A stretch of 64,000 nucleotides of DNA from WHSW01 sp963729075 (GCA_963729075.1 CAVSMU010000003.1:248001-312000), one strand, 5' to 3'; positions 16,248 to 24,626 are shown, counted from the stretch's first letter. Numbers and translations: made by a program. Notes: generated from the letters alone by a model not told the origin.

Positions 16248-16642
16248 GCGCCCGCCCCGCCGCGGATCACCATCACCGAGGTCGCCTTGACCATCGCCGT
16301 CGCCTCGACGCCGGGCTCGAGCCCAAGCTCCTCGATCGCGTCGCGGGTGATCGCCGCCGTGACCTGGAACGGCCCCGCCTCGATCTCGACCAGCCCGATC
16401 GGGCCCTCGACCTCGACCGAGCGCACGACGCCGGGGAAGCGATTGCGCGCCGACAGCTCGTCGCCGGTGCGGTGGCGCTCGGGAGCGCCGCCCAGCCGCC
16501 GCACCTCGGCGAGCGAGACCATGCGGCGATTGCGCTCGTCGCGGGTGGTGCGGACCTTGCCGGCGCGATCCCAGCGCCGCAGCGTGTCGGGGCTGACGCC
16601 GATCATCCGCGCCGCTTCGCCGAGGCTCAGCCGCTCCGCCAT
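16244..16642 (-). CDS. HTH-TOBE molybdate-responsive regulator
   Basis: 132 residues. Residues about 3-55 form a MerR/excisionase-type helix-turn-helix (LSLGEAARMIGVSPDTLRRW) and residues about 65-130 a TOBE domain (SARNRFPGVVRSVEVEGPIG ... ATAMVKATSVMVI). This is a one-domain-each molybdate sensor replacing ModE. Start ATG 16642 is preferred; ATG 16654 lies inside the palindrome 16644-16664 that is probably its operator. First gene of the seven-gene molybdate operon. Confidence 0.85.
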   Translation of the reverse strand: MAERLSLGEAARMIGVSPDTLRRWDRAGKVRTTRDERNRRMVSLAEVRRLGGAPERHRTGDELSARNRFPGVVRSVEVEGPIGLVEIEAGPFQVTAAITRDAIEELGLEPGVEATAMVKATSVMVIRGGAGA

Positions 16643-16643
16643 C

Positions 16644-16664
16644 TGCCTAAGCATTGCATAGGCA
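16644..16664. promoter_or_regulatory. 21-bp palindrome, probable operator of the molybdate operon
   Basis: TGCCTAaGCA-t-TGCaTAGGCA: 9 of 10 arm positions pair. It sits directly upstream of the regulator start at 16642 and is the only such site noticed here. Position suggests autorepression of the whole mod operon by the HTH-TOBE protein. Confidence 0.6.
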
Positions 16665-16757
16665 ATCGCACAGCGACGAGCTGCCGAACGTCCCGGAGTG
16701 TTCGCTATGCAGGGGAGTCCGGGACGCTCAGCGCACGCCCGCTTGGCGACGCCTGGC

Positions 16758-19229
16758 TCAGGGGCCCGTGAAGCCGCCCGCGTAGCAGGGGCCGCCGCAG
16801 GTGTCGGTGATCCGGCTCTGCGCGTCGGGCCGCAGGAAATCGGAGACCATCTGCATCTCGGCCGGCGCCACGCGCGGGTTGCCGTGCGGGTCCACGCCGC
16901 TTCGGTTCGGGGTATTGGTCAGCGGCGGCGGATCGGTGCCGAGCAGCTGCGCCGGATTGCTCGGGTTCGGGCGCGTCGGGCCGCTGTCCCAGTAGACGAT
17001 CGCCGAGTCCGTGAACGGGTAGCTCTCGATCCTGGGGATGTCCCAGGCCACCTCGACGTCCGGCCAGCGCCCGTCGTAGACGACCGGCGCGTGGATCGAG
17101 GCGCCGATCGTGCGCGCCTCGACGTCCGCCTGCCAGGTGGTCACCTGGTGATCGCCGAACGCGGGGTTCAGGAGGACCTCGTGCGCCGGCGTGTTGTCCA
17201 GCGGGTTGTCGGTCATCCGGTAGGCGTAGCCGTTCGGGTCGCTGCGATCCCAGAGCATCTGGATCAGCGACAGCCCGAGCTGCTGGGTGAGCGGGTCGGG
17301 ATAGGAATCGTTGAGGATGATGAAAAACGGATCGAAGTCGACCGATCGGTTAAGCAGCACGGAGTAGTTCATCGCCGGCACGCCAAGCGTGGCCCGGGTC
17401 CAGTCGGGAGCGACCGCGGTCGCGGCGCCTCCGAGGATGCCGCCCTGGCTGTTGCCGTTGTAGTAGAGGCGCGACCTGTCGAGCACCGGCGGGCTGGCCG
17501 TGCTCGTCCCGTCGACATGGAACGCCTTGTCGCTGACGAAGCCGCCCTCGTGGATCATCAGCCTGCCCAGGAACAGGGTGTTGAGCAGCCCCTGCTGGGT
17601 GCGGTCAGTCAGCTCCGGGAAGTTCGAGAGGTTCGGAACGATTTTCGTGACGATGTTCGAAAGGTCGCCGCTCGAGAACCCGATCGTCGTCGTCGCGCAG
17701 ATGACGAAGTTGTGCGTCTGGGCGAGGATCTGCTGATCGCTCGAGGTCGCCTGTGATGCCGAGCCCAACAGCCCGTGCCCGTAGACCTGCGGACGGCCCG
17801 GCTGGGCGCCGACCGCGTCGACCGCGGCGTGGGGGACACCGCAGTTGAACTGCGCCGTGTAGGTGCCGTTGCGACTCGGGAGCCCGTTCTCGCCGAGCGC
17901 GAACCGGCCGCCCGGCTCACAGTTGGGCACCAGATAGCACGGCACCTCGTAGGTGCCCTGGATCCGGCGGGCCAGCTCCGGGTCCTGCGCCTGGGTGAAG
18001 TTCTCGACCGAGGTGACCTGGAACGACGGAGCGCTGCCCTGGACCTGGACGTCGGCGAGATTCGTGTCGCCGAGCTGTGCGAACGCGTCATCGCGGATGT
18101 GGAGCATCCGCCCGGCGATGTTCTCGTCGCTCGATACCGTGAAGTCCCAGGCGAGATAGAGGTCGCGGCGCTTGATCTTCCCCCCGCGCAGGTCGCGGAA
18201 CACCTTCTCGAAGCGCTTCTCCTGATCCTTTACCGCTCGGTCGTTGACCCGCAGCCGGTCGCGCAGGTAGCGGAAGCCCTCCGGCGCCTCGAGCTCGTTG
18301 CCGGCACTGTCCTTGAGGTTGCGCAGCGCAATCGCGTACCGATGGCCGGTGGCCCAGTTCCTGGCCGGGTGGATCAGCAGCGCGGTGCGGGCCGGCGTGG
18401 ACGCGTTGGCGTCGATCTCAACCCAGATCGGCCAGCGGTCGCCGTTCCGCGTGTCGATCACGACGACCGGCGCCTTGCCCTCCTCGAAGCGGTCGAGCCG
18501 GTTCAGCGGCACCGCGCCGGTGGCCGCGAGGGCCTCGGGCGTGTCGAGCCCGGGGACCTTGACCACGATCGTCTGGCCCGGGCTGAAGCCGTCGTTTCGG
18601 TTGTAGTCGGCGGCCGCGATCGGCTGGCCGCTCGAGTTCTGCGGCATCGCGGCGTCCTCGAACGCGACCAGCCGTCCGGTCGCCGAGCTCTGGTCCTTGA
18701 CCGTGTGGAAGTCGTCGGGGAACGGCAGCATGCACAGCGACTCGGGCGCCGAAGCGTCGTCGACCGTGATGAAGTCGCACGTCCCGGCGCGGCTCAGGTC
18801 GATCGGCCTGGGCCGGCACTTCCCGGTGTTGCGGCGCAGGTCCCACTTCACCTTCGCGCCCTTGCCCTGAACCCGGATCTGGCGCCACTCGCAGCTGCGG
18901 ATCTGCTCGCGGCCCGCCTGGTTGAGCTTCAGCCTCACCGTGCGCGCGCCGGGCCGGAGCACGCCCTTCTTGGTGAGGTTCTTGAACTTCCGCGTGTCGA
19001 AGGTCTTCGACTTGGCGCGCAGCTTGAGCTTGCGGTCGAGCGTCGCCCCCTTCAGCTTGACCCTGACTGCCTTCTGGCGCTTGATCTTCTTCTGGCCCTT
19101 GTTGAGGACCTTGAGCTTCGCCGTCTTGGCGGCGGCGGGGGACGGCGCCGCGGCGGCGGCGCCGGTGGCGGTGAACGCGAGCCCGACCACGAGCATGCCC
19201 AGGACCAGCAGCCTCGAAATCCCTCTCAC
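16758..19229 (-). CDS. Large secreted alpha/beta-hydrolase-like protein
   Basis: 823 residues. A signal peptide (ISRLLVLGMLVVGLAFTATG) is followed by a Lys/Arg-rich domain to about residue 130, then an extended catalytic part. The motif YYNGNSQGG, with candidate nucleophile S594, and a preceding YGHGLLGS resemble secreted bacterial lipase/esterase proteins. Candidate acid and His residues are in the last 200 residues (AFGDHQV). GTG start at 19229 has CAGGAGGAG upstream. Monocistronic. Substrate unknown. Confidence 0.65.
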   Translation of the reverse strand: MRGISRLLVLGMLVVGLAFTATGAAAAAPSPAAAKTAKLKVLNKGQKKIKRQKAVRVKLKGATLDRKLKLRAKSKTFDTRKFKNLTKKGVLRPGARTVRLKLNQAGREQIRSCEWRQIRVQGKGAKVKWDLRRNTGKCRPRPIDLSRAGTCDFITVDDASAPESLCMLPFPDDFHTVKDQSSATGRLVAFEDAAMPQNSSGQPIAAADYNRNDGFSPGQTIVVKVPGLDTPEALAATGAVPLNRLDRFEEGKAPVVVIDTRNGDRWPIWVEIDANASTPARTALLIHPARNWATGHRYAIALRNLKDSAGNELEAPEGFRYLRDRLRVNDRAVKDQEKRFEKVFRDLRGGKIKRRDLYLAWDFTVSSDENIAGRMLHIRDDAFAQLGDTNLADVQVQGSAPSFQVTSVENFTQAQDPELARRIQGTYEVPCYLVPNCEPGGRFALGENGLPSRNGTYTAQFNCGVPHAAVDAVGAQPGRPQVYGHGLLGSASQATSSDQQILAQTHNFVICATTTIGFSSGDLSNIVTKIVPNLSNFPELTDRTQQGLLNTLFLGRLMIHEGGFVSDKAFHVDGTSTASPPVLDRSRLYYNGNSQGGILGGAATAVAPDWTRATLGVPAMNYSVLLNRSVDFDPFFIILNDSYPDPLTQQLGLSLIQMLWDRSDPNGYAYRMTDNPLDNTPAHEVLLNPAFGDHQVTTWQADVEARTIGASIHAPVVYDGRWPDVEVAWDIPRIESYPFTDSAIVYWDSGPTRPNPSNPAQLLGTDPPPLTNTPNRSGVDPHGNPRVAPAEMQMVSDFLRPDAQSRITDTCGGPCYAGGFTGP

Positions 19230-19336
19230 CGTCTCCTCCTGCGTTTACGCCCGGGGGCCGTTCTCCCCGGCCTGCCGACGGCGACGATACCAGCGGCCCG
19301 GGCCCGGCGTTGGGCCCCGCCCGAGCTCGGTCTCGC

Positions 19337-20326
19337 TCAGCCGCCGATCGCGCTCATCGTCCGCGGCGGCGCGACGAAGCCCGGCTCGTTGACCCGGTGC
19401 TTGAGCTCCTTGCGCCAGACCGCGTCGCGCACGATGCGCTCGAGCTCCGCGTCGTCCGCGCCGGCGCGCAGCGGCTCGCGCAGATCGGTCTCGCGGATCG
19501 AGAACAGGCAGGTGCGAAGCTCGCCGTCGGCGGTCAGGCGGATGCGGTTGCAGTCGGCGCAGAACGGCTCGGAGACCGGGTTGATGAAGCCGATCTCGCC
19601 GCCGCCTTCGCGGAACCGATAGACGCGCGCAGTCGCGTGCGGTTCGCGCGGCAGCGGCTCGAGCGAGTGGCGGGTCTCGATCCGCGCGCGGAGCTCGTCC
19701 CCGGTGAGCACCTGGTCGGCGCTCCACGCCCGGTCGCCGTCGAGCGGCATGAACTCGATGAACCGGACCTGGTAGTCGGTCGACCGGGCGAGCTCGCAGA
19801 AGCCGAACACCTCGTCCTCGGTGAAGTCACGCATCGCGACCGCGTTGACCTTGATCGGCCGCACGCGCTCAAAGGCCGCGATCGCCTCGAGCCCGCGCAG
19901 CACCTGCGGCAGCGCGTCGCGCCGGGTGATCTCGTGGAAGCGATCGCGCGCGAGCGAGTCGATCGAGACGTTGATCCGGTCGATCCCGGCCTCGACCAGC
20001 GCCGCGGCGTCGCGTTCGAGCAGGTAGCCGTTGGTCGTCACCGAGAGGTCGCGGATCCCATCGATGCGACGCAGCATGGAGACCAGCTTCGGGAACTCGC
20101 GTCGGGCGAGCGGCTCGCCGCCGGTCAGCCGGACGTCGGTGATCCCGAGCCGCGCCAGCAGGCCGACCAGGCGCTCGATCTCCTCGAAGCTCAGCAGCTC
20201 GGAGCGGTCGAGCCAGGGCATGCCCTCGGCCGGCATGCAATAGCGACAGCGAAAGTTGCAGCGGTCGGTGACCGAGACCCGCAGGTCCGTGATCGGGCGT
20301 CCGTGGGCATCGACGAGGGGTTCCAC
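19337..20326 (-). CDS. moaA: GTP 3',8-cyclase MoaA
   Basis: 329 residues. Radical SAM cluster cysteines are C23, C27 and C30 (CNFRCRYC). The C-terminal cluster motif is FCADCNRIRLTADGELRTC, which binds GTP, and the protein ends in the essential Gly-Gly. It makes the first Mo-cofactor intermediate used by MoaC. GTG 20326 is taken as start because TATCCT (20335-20340) ends 8 bases before it; TTG 20329 is the alternative. Confidence 0.94.
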   Translation of the reverse strand: MEPLVDAHGRPITDLRVSVTDRCNFRCRYCMPAEGMPWLDRSELLSFEEIERLVGLLARLGITDVRLTGGEPLARREFPKLVSMLRRIDGIRDLSVTTNGYLLERDAAALVEAGIDRINVSIDSLARDRFHEITRRDALPQVLRGLEAIAAFERVRPIKVNAVAMRDFTEDEVFGFCELARSTDYQVRFIEFMPLDGDRAWSADQVLTGDELRARIETRHSLEPLPREPHATARVYRFREGGGEIGFINPVSEPFCADCNRIRLTADGELRTCLFSIRETDLREPLRAGADDAELERIVRDAVWRKELKHRVNEPGFVAPPRTMSAIGG

Positions 20327-20334
20327 CAAGCCCG

Positions 20335-20340
20335 AGGATA
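20335..20340 (-). promoter_or_regulatory. Putative -10 element of moaA
   Basis: On the minus strand TATCCT ends 8 bases before GTG 20326 with no ribosome site between, as expected of a leaderless transcript. Confidence 0.4.
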
Positions 20341-20366
20341 GGGCCTCGGGCAGCCCGAGCGGCTCT

Positions 20367-20375
20367 TATAGGATC
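20367..20375 (+). promoter_or_regulatory. Putative -10 element TATAGGATC
   Basis: TATAGGATCGGC lies 27 bases before the 30-codon ORF. Nearly the same 12 bases (TATAGGATCTGC) stand at 24026 before the membrane-protein cassette. No good -35 is visible. Confidence 0.4.
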
Positions 20376-20401
20376 GGCACAGGCGACCCCCAGGAGGAGA
20401 G

Positions 20402-20494
20402 ATGAGCGGGACCGTCCCTGTTCGCGTCAACTCGCTCGCCTCGCTCGAGGAGCTCGCGGCGCTGATGGAGTCGGGGTTCGAGGCCGGGCCGTGA
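20402..20494 (+). CDS. 30-residue ORF coupled to mocA
   Basis: A 30-codon frame starting MSGTVPVRVNSLASLEELAA and ending GFEAGP. It has a strong AGGAGGAG site five bases before ATG 20402 and its TGA overlaps the GTG start of the nucleotidyltransferase as GTGA. The nucleotidyltransferase has no other ribosome site. It may be a leader that drives coupled translation or a real micro-protein; no family recognised. Confidence 0.5.
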   Translation: MSGTVPVRVNSLASLEELAALMESGFEAGP

Positions 20495-21075
20495 TCGGAG
20501 GCGTGGTGCTGGCCGCCGGCGGCGGCCGTCGGTTCGGGGGCGCGAAGCTGGCGGCCAGGCTGGACGGCTGGTCGGTGCTCGACCGCGCGCTCGCCGCGAT
20601 GCTCGCGGTCCCCGCGATCGAGCGGATCGTCGTCGTGCTCGGAGCGCACGCGGACGAGGTCCGGGCGGCGGCCGACCTGGGGGCGGTCGAGACGGTCGTC
20701 TGCGAGGACTGGGACGAGGGGATCGCGGCATCGCTGCGCGCGGGGCTCGAGCCGCTTGCCGACGCCGCGGCGGTCGTGGTCACGCTCGGCGACCAGCCGT
20801 TCATCACCCCGCAGGTGATCGCCGCGATCCTCGACCGGGCCGACGGGCCCGCCCCGGCGGCGCGCGCCACCTACGGCGGCCGGCCGGGACACCCGGTGCT
20901 GATCAAGCGCCAGCTGTTCGGCGAAGTGCGCTCGTTGCGCGGCGACGCCGGCGCGCGCGACCTCCTCGCCGCGGCCGGGGTCCTCGAGCTGGAGTGTGGG
21001 CACCTCTGCCCGGATCAGGACATCGACACGCCCGCTGACCTGGAGGCGGCACGGCGGCTCGTGACGCGCGGCTGA
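20491..21075 (+). CDS. MocA-like molybdenum cofactor nucleotidyltransferase
   Basis: 194 residues with VVLAAGGGRRFGGAKL, DWDEGIAASLRAGL, TLGDQPFI and the RPGHPVLI motif, the pattern of the MocA/CTP:MPT cytidylyltransferase group. MocA makes the MCD cofactor used by CO dehydrogenase and xanthine oxidase family enzymes. GTG 20491 overlaps the 30-codon ORF. A second homologue lies at 32559-33170 inside the cox locus. Confidence 0.8.
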   Translation: MIGGVVLAAGGGRRFGGAKLAARLDGWSVLDRALAAMLAVPAIERIVVVLGAHADEVRAAADLGAVETVVCEDWDEGIAASLRAGLEPLADAAAVVVTLGDQPFITPQVIAAILDRADGPAPAARATYGGRPGHPVLIKRQLFGEVRSLRGDAGARDLLAAAGVLELECGHLCPDQDIDTPADLEAARRLVTRG

Positions 21076-21154
21076 GCGGTGCGACTGGCGGGTGACCCCC
21101 GCTGGCGCTCCGATGCCCAGCGGCTACTCCGACAGCCCGTATCTCGCTCTGGCC

Positions 21155-22117
21155 ATGCCCATGCCGAGTAGCGTTGTCGTCTTCGTGCGAGCGAAGAAGG
21201 TAGGCGTAATCGGCGTCCCGACCAGCGCCGGCGCGTTCGCTCCGGGGCAGGAGCAGGCACCCCGGGCCCTGCGCGAGGCCGGTCTGCTTGACCGGCTGAG
21301 AGCCGCGGACATCGAGGTTCGCGACCACGGCGACCGGGCGGTGTGGCGCTGGCGACCGGATCGCGAGAATCGTCGCGCGCAGAACGCCGCCAAGGTCGTC
21401 GAGATCGTGCAGGACACCGCACGCCGGGTCCGCGACGCGATCGCCGAGGACGAGGCGACGCTCGTGATCGGCGGAGACTGCACGGTCGGTATCGGCACCG
21501 TCGCCGGCCACGTGGCCACCGAGGAGCGAGTCGGGCTCGTCTACTTCGACTCGCACGCGGATCTAAACGTGCCGGACAGCGTGCGCGAGGGCGCACTGGA
21601 TTGGATGGGCCTCGCCCACATGCTCGGCGAGCCGGGTGCGGTGGCGGCGCTGGTCGATGCCGGCGGGCGTGCTCCGCTGCTGGCGTCCGAGCAGGTCTTG
21701 CTGTTCGGCTGGGGGCCTGAGCAGGCCACCCCGTTCGAGCGCGACGTCATCGAGCGGCGCTCGATCGAAGTGCTCCCCGTAGATGACGTCGCCGCCGATC
21801 CCGAGGGCGCGGCGGGGCGCGCTCGGCGGTGGATCGAGGGCCGCTGTGACCGCGTGCTCGTCCACTTCGACGTCGATGTCATCGACTTCACCGACGTGCC
21901 GCTGTCCGAGAACTGGGGACGCAACGAGGGCCTCTCCTACGAGCACGCACTACGCGCGCTGGGCGCACTCCTTTCCTCGCCGCGCTTGGCCGGCCTCACG
22001 ATCACCGAGCTCAACCCGGATCACGCCGAACGCGGTGCCGGTTCAATCGAACGGTTCACCGCGGCCGTGGCACAGAGCCTGAGCGACGCGCTGAGCCCTC
22101 GCCGCCCCAGCCGCTGA
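21155..22117 (+). CDS. Arginase/agmatinase (ureohydrolase) family protein
   Basis: About 320 residues. Metal motifs are VIGGDCTVG, YFDSHADLN and HFDVDVIDF, equivalent to GGDHS, DAHxD and DxDxxDP of arginases. The first Asp/His set is partly altered: Cys replaces the His of GGDHS and Phe the final Pro. Substrate may be a guanidino compound other than arginine. The start is uncertain (GTG 21092, ATG 21155 or ATG 21161). It converges with the broken methyltransferase. Confidence 0.7.
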   Translation: MPMPSSVVVFVRAKKVGVIGVPTSAGAFAPGQEQAPRALREAGLLDRLRAADIEVRDHGDRAVWRWRPDRENRRAQNAAKVVEIVQDTARRVRDAIAEDEATLVIGGDCTVGIGTVAGHVATEERVGLVYFDSHADLNVPDSVREGALDWMGLAHMLGEPGAVAALVDAGGRAPLLASEQVLLFGWGPEQATPFERDVIERRSIEVLPVDDVAADPEGAAGRARRWIEGRCDRVLVHFDVDVIDFTDVPLSENWGRNEGLSYEHALRALGALLSSPRLAGLTITELNPDHAERGAGSIERFTAAVAQSLSDALSPRRPSR

Positions 22118-22122
22118 AGGGC

Positions 22123-22951
22123 TCAGCCGCCGACGCGGGATCCGACCGCGAGCAGGTACTCCTGCTCGAATCGGGCCTGCTCCGGCGTGCCGCGGTTCCA
22201 CTCGTCGCTGAACTGGTCGACCGCCGCGTCGAACTCATCCTCGCGCCCGTCGCGACCCGCGTTCGCGCGGGCGGCGATGGTGGGGCCGTAGTACGCCTTG
22301 AAGTGCTCGCCGTACTCACGTGGGCGCTCGAACGCGGTGACCTCCAGGACGTCGCGCTCCACGAGGCGGAAGTCGACCCGGTCGCCGAACAGCTCCGCGC
22401 ACGTGGTCCTCGCTGCCCCAGAGCGGCGGCGGCTGGGCGCCCGGCGGGGGCGGTGGGGCGAACGGGCCCATGGTCCGGAACAGCGCTCCGATCATGCCCT
22501 CGGGGGTCCAGCTCAAGAGCCCGATCGTGCCATCGGGACGGCAGACCCGGACGAGCTCGTCCGCGACCTCCTGGTGGTGGGGCGCGAACATCGCGCCGAT
22601 CGAGGACATGACGACGTCGAACGAGCCATCGTCGAACGGCAGGTTCTCGGCGTCGGCCTCGACCCATTCGAGGGTCAGTCCCTCGGCCTCGGCCCGCGCG
22701 CGGCCGGCTTCGAGAAGCTCGGGCGTCAGGTCGCTGGCGGTGACGCTCGCGCCCGCCTGCGCCGCCGGGATCGAGGCATTGCCGGTCCCGGCGGCGACGT
22801 CGAGGACGTTCATGCCCGGGCCGATCTCGCAGGCCTGGACCAGGCGCGGCCCGAGCGGCAGCAGGAACGTCTCGACCATCGCCGGATAGTCGCCCGACGC
22901 CCACATCGCGCGATGGCGTGACTTGAGCTCAGCGTCCGCGCTCGACGACAA
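22123..22951 (-). pseudogene. SAM methyltransferase gene with a +1 frameshift
   Basis: The frame from TTG 22951 (AAGGAGG just upstream) runs through LDVAAGTGNASIPAAQ and FDVVMSSIGAMFAPHH to GSEDHVR, then loses sense; the reading continues in the next frame as VERDVLEVTAFERPREYGEH to the stop at 22123. Removing one base of the CC at 22395-22396 restores a single protein of about 275 residues. Only one shift is needed, so this is either a recent mutation or a base-call error. Confidence 0.7.
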
Positions 22952-23004
22952 AAGTGCCTCCTTCGGTTGACCGCTCCGACCGTATCCGTGCCCGGAGGGC
23001 AAAG

Positions 23005-23544
23005 TCAACCGGTCGAGAGCTCGAGCTGGACCTCGTCGTTGACCTTGAGCGCGCCGAAGAGCGCCGAGTACGGCTTGATCCCCCAGTCGGACTGCTTGAC
23101 GACCGCGGTCCCGGCGATCCCGCCCTCGGGATCGACACGAAGCCCGAACTCGATCGGCTTGGTCCTGCCGACCAGGGTCAGGTCGCCGGTGACGATCACG
23201 CGCCCGTCATCGCCGGCGTCGATCGCGGTCGAGCGGAACCGGATCGGCTCTCGCAACAGGACCTCTTCATCGATCGTCTTCTGGATGTCGGCCTTGTCGT
23301 CGTCGCCCAGCTTCTGGACGCCGCCGGTGCCCTCCCGCACCCGCAGCGAACCGGCGTCTGCGTCGAGCTCGAGGGTGGTCGGGGCGGAGTCCTCGCCGAC
23401 CTCGAGCGTCGCCGACCAGGCGGTGACCTCGATCACGAGGTCGTGACCCGCCCTCGAGGCGGCACCCTTGCGACTCGTCCTCACGAGCAGCGTGGCGCTG
23501 TCGGGGCCGAACTTGTGGCTGCCTGGTTGAATCGGTGCCGACAC
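23005..23544 (-). CDS. YceI family protein
   Basis: 179 residues. The C-terminal part has the YceI beta-barrel pattern (VTGDLTLVGRTKPIEFGLRV, DWGIKPYSALFGALKV) and the N-terminal ASRAGHDLVIEV. YceI proteins bind isoprenoid or other lipids. No signal peptide is seen. GTG 23544 leaves only 24 bases to the divergent coxG start. Confidence 0.75.
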   Translation of the reverse strand: MSAPIQPGSHKFGPDSATLLVRTSRKGAASRAGHDLVIEVTAWSATLEVGEDSAPTTLELDADAGSLRVREGTGGVQKLGDDDKADIQKTIDEEVLLREPIRFRSTAIDAGDDGRVIVTGDLTLVGRTKPIEFGLRVDPEGGIAGTAVVKQSDWGIKPYSALFGALKVNDEVQLELSTG

Positions 23545-23568
23545 TACCGGTACCAGGGAGGAGGCTGG

Positions 23569-24006
23569 ATGCACTTCGACAATTCGTTCTCGGTCCCGAA
23601 GCCGATCGACGAGGTATGGGCGACGATGCTCGACCTCGAGCGCGTGATCCCGTGCGTGCCCGACGCTCGGGTGCTCGAGAAGATCGACGACGACAAGGTC
23701 ACGGCCGAGATCAAGATCAGGCTCGGATCGATGTCGATGCAGTACTCCGGCCCGGCCGAGATCGTCGAGCGCGACGACGACGCCCATCGGGCGGTGCTCA
23801 GCGCCAGCGCCAGGGAGGCTCGCGGGCAGGGCAACGCGAGGGCGAAGGTCGAGATCCAGCTGACCGAGGCCGGCGAGGGGACCGAGGCCGAGCTTCACTC
23901 GGACGTCACCGTCACCGGGAGGGCGGCGGCGATGGGCGAGGGCGTGATCGCCGGGGTCACCGAGGCGATGATCAACCAGTTCGCCGAGAACCTGGCCAAG
24001 ATCTGA
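23569..24006 (+). CDS. coxG: CoxG, SRPBCC-fold CO dehydrogenase accessory protein
   Basis: 145 residues, MHFDNSFSVPKPIDEVWATMLDLERVIPCVPDA is the CoxG opening; the rest is a SRPBCC/START fold with a C-terminal amphipathic helix (AEAMINQFAENLAKI-like). CoxG is needed for CO dehydrogenase function and has been proposed to connect the enzyme with the membrane quinone pool. ATG 23569 has GGGAGGAGG upstream. Starts the cox locus; followed by five membrane-protein genes. Confidence 0.88.
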   Translation: MHFDNSFSVPKPIDEVWATMLDLERVIPCVPDARVLEKIDDDKVTAEIKIRLGSMSMQYSGPAEIVERDDDAHRAVLSASAREARGQGNARAKVEIQLTEAGEGTEAELHSDVTVTGRAAAMGEGVIAGVTEAMINQFAENLAKI

Positions 24007-24025
24007 TCGGGGCGGCTGGCCCCGG

Positions 24026-24034
24026 TATAGGATC
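24026..24034 (+). promoter_or_regulatory. Putative -10 element TATAGGATC
   Basis: TATAGGATCTGC lies 24 bases before the first membrane-protein gene and matches the element at 20367 at 11 of 12 bases. It may start transcription of the cassette and coxMSL. Confidence 0.4.
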
Positions 24035-24057
24035 TGCGCGATCCGCAGCGGTATGAG

Positions 24058-24324
24058 ATGAGTCTCCTGATCACCGCAGACACGACCCCCTGGTACATCG
24101 GCTTGTCGCTCGGGGTGGTGGTCGTGATCGTCGCGGTGATCATCGTCGTGACGATCCTGGTGCTCGCGTCGCGGATCAACGGCCAGGCCCGGACCGCGGT
24201 CAGGGCGGTCGAGAAGCTGCGGGCACAGACCGACGGGCTCGACGGCGTCACCAAGGTCAACGACTCGGGCGTCCGGATCCTGCAGTCGGCGCGCGCGCTG
24301 CGCAAGGCGGCGGTCGGCCGATGA
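24058..24324 (+). CDS. Small membrane protein 1 of the CO dehydrogenase locus
   Basis: 88 residues. One membrane helix at about 12-38 (IGLSLGVVVVIVAVIIVVTI) is followed by a charged helix (INGQARTAVRAVEKLRAQTD) and a second helix ending in Arg. The topology suggests a short outside N-terminus and a cytoplasmic coiled-coil-like tail. Its stop overlaps the next start. No family recognised. It is the first of five such genes between coxG and coxM. Confidence 0.75.
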   Translation: MSLLITADTTPWYIGLSLGVVVVIVAVIIVVTILVLASRINGQARTAVRAVEKLRAQTDGLDGVTKVNDSGVRILQSARALRKAAVGR

Positions 24325-24626
24325 ACGCGATCCTGGTCGCCATTGCCGACTCGGAGCGCGACCTGTGGTACGTAGCGCTCGGGCTCGGCCTCGTCGTGGC
24401 ACTCGCAGTCGCGGGCATGTTGCTCCTCCTGCTGCGCTACCTGCGCGACATCGAGCAGAGCGTCGGCTCGCTGCTCGACGGGGCGGGGAAGGTCGCCGAG
24501 AACACCGCCAACATCCCGCAGCTCGAGGCGACGACGCCGGTGCTCGACCAGATCGCCGCGGAGGGTGTGGTCCAGGACGGCTACATGAACGCGCTCTCCC
24601 AGGGCTACGCGGGAGAGCGGGAATGA
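24321..24626 (+). CDS. Small membrane protein 2 of the CO dehydrogenase locus
   Basis: 101 residues. One membrane helix at about 16-40 (WYVALGLGLVVALAVAGMLL), then YLRDIEQSVGSLLDGAGKVA and a helical tail with TPVLDQIAAEGVVQDGYM. ATG 24321 overlaps the previous stop. The tail is Ala/Asn/Thr-rich and low in charge. Unknown function. Confidence 0.75.
   Translation: MNAILVAIADSERDLWYVALGLGLVVALAVAGMLLLLLRYLRDIEQSVGSLLDGAGKVAENTANIPQLEATTPVLDQIAAEGVVQDGYMNALSQGYAGERE

Noticed and set aside
16643..16654. ATG 16654 as start of the HTH-TOBE regulator
   Set aside because: It lies inside the palindrome and adds four residues not typical of the HTH family; ATG 16642 preferred, though not proven.
24007..24057. 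Riboswitch (Moco-type) before the membrane cassette or moaA
   Set aside because: The gaps are too short (51 bases and about 75 bases) and no Moco riboswitch pairing was found.
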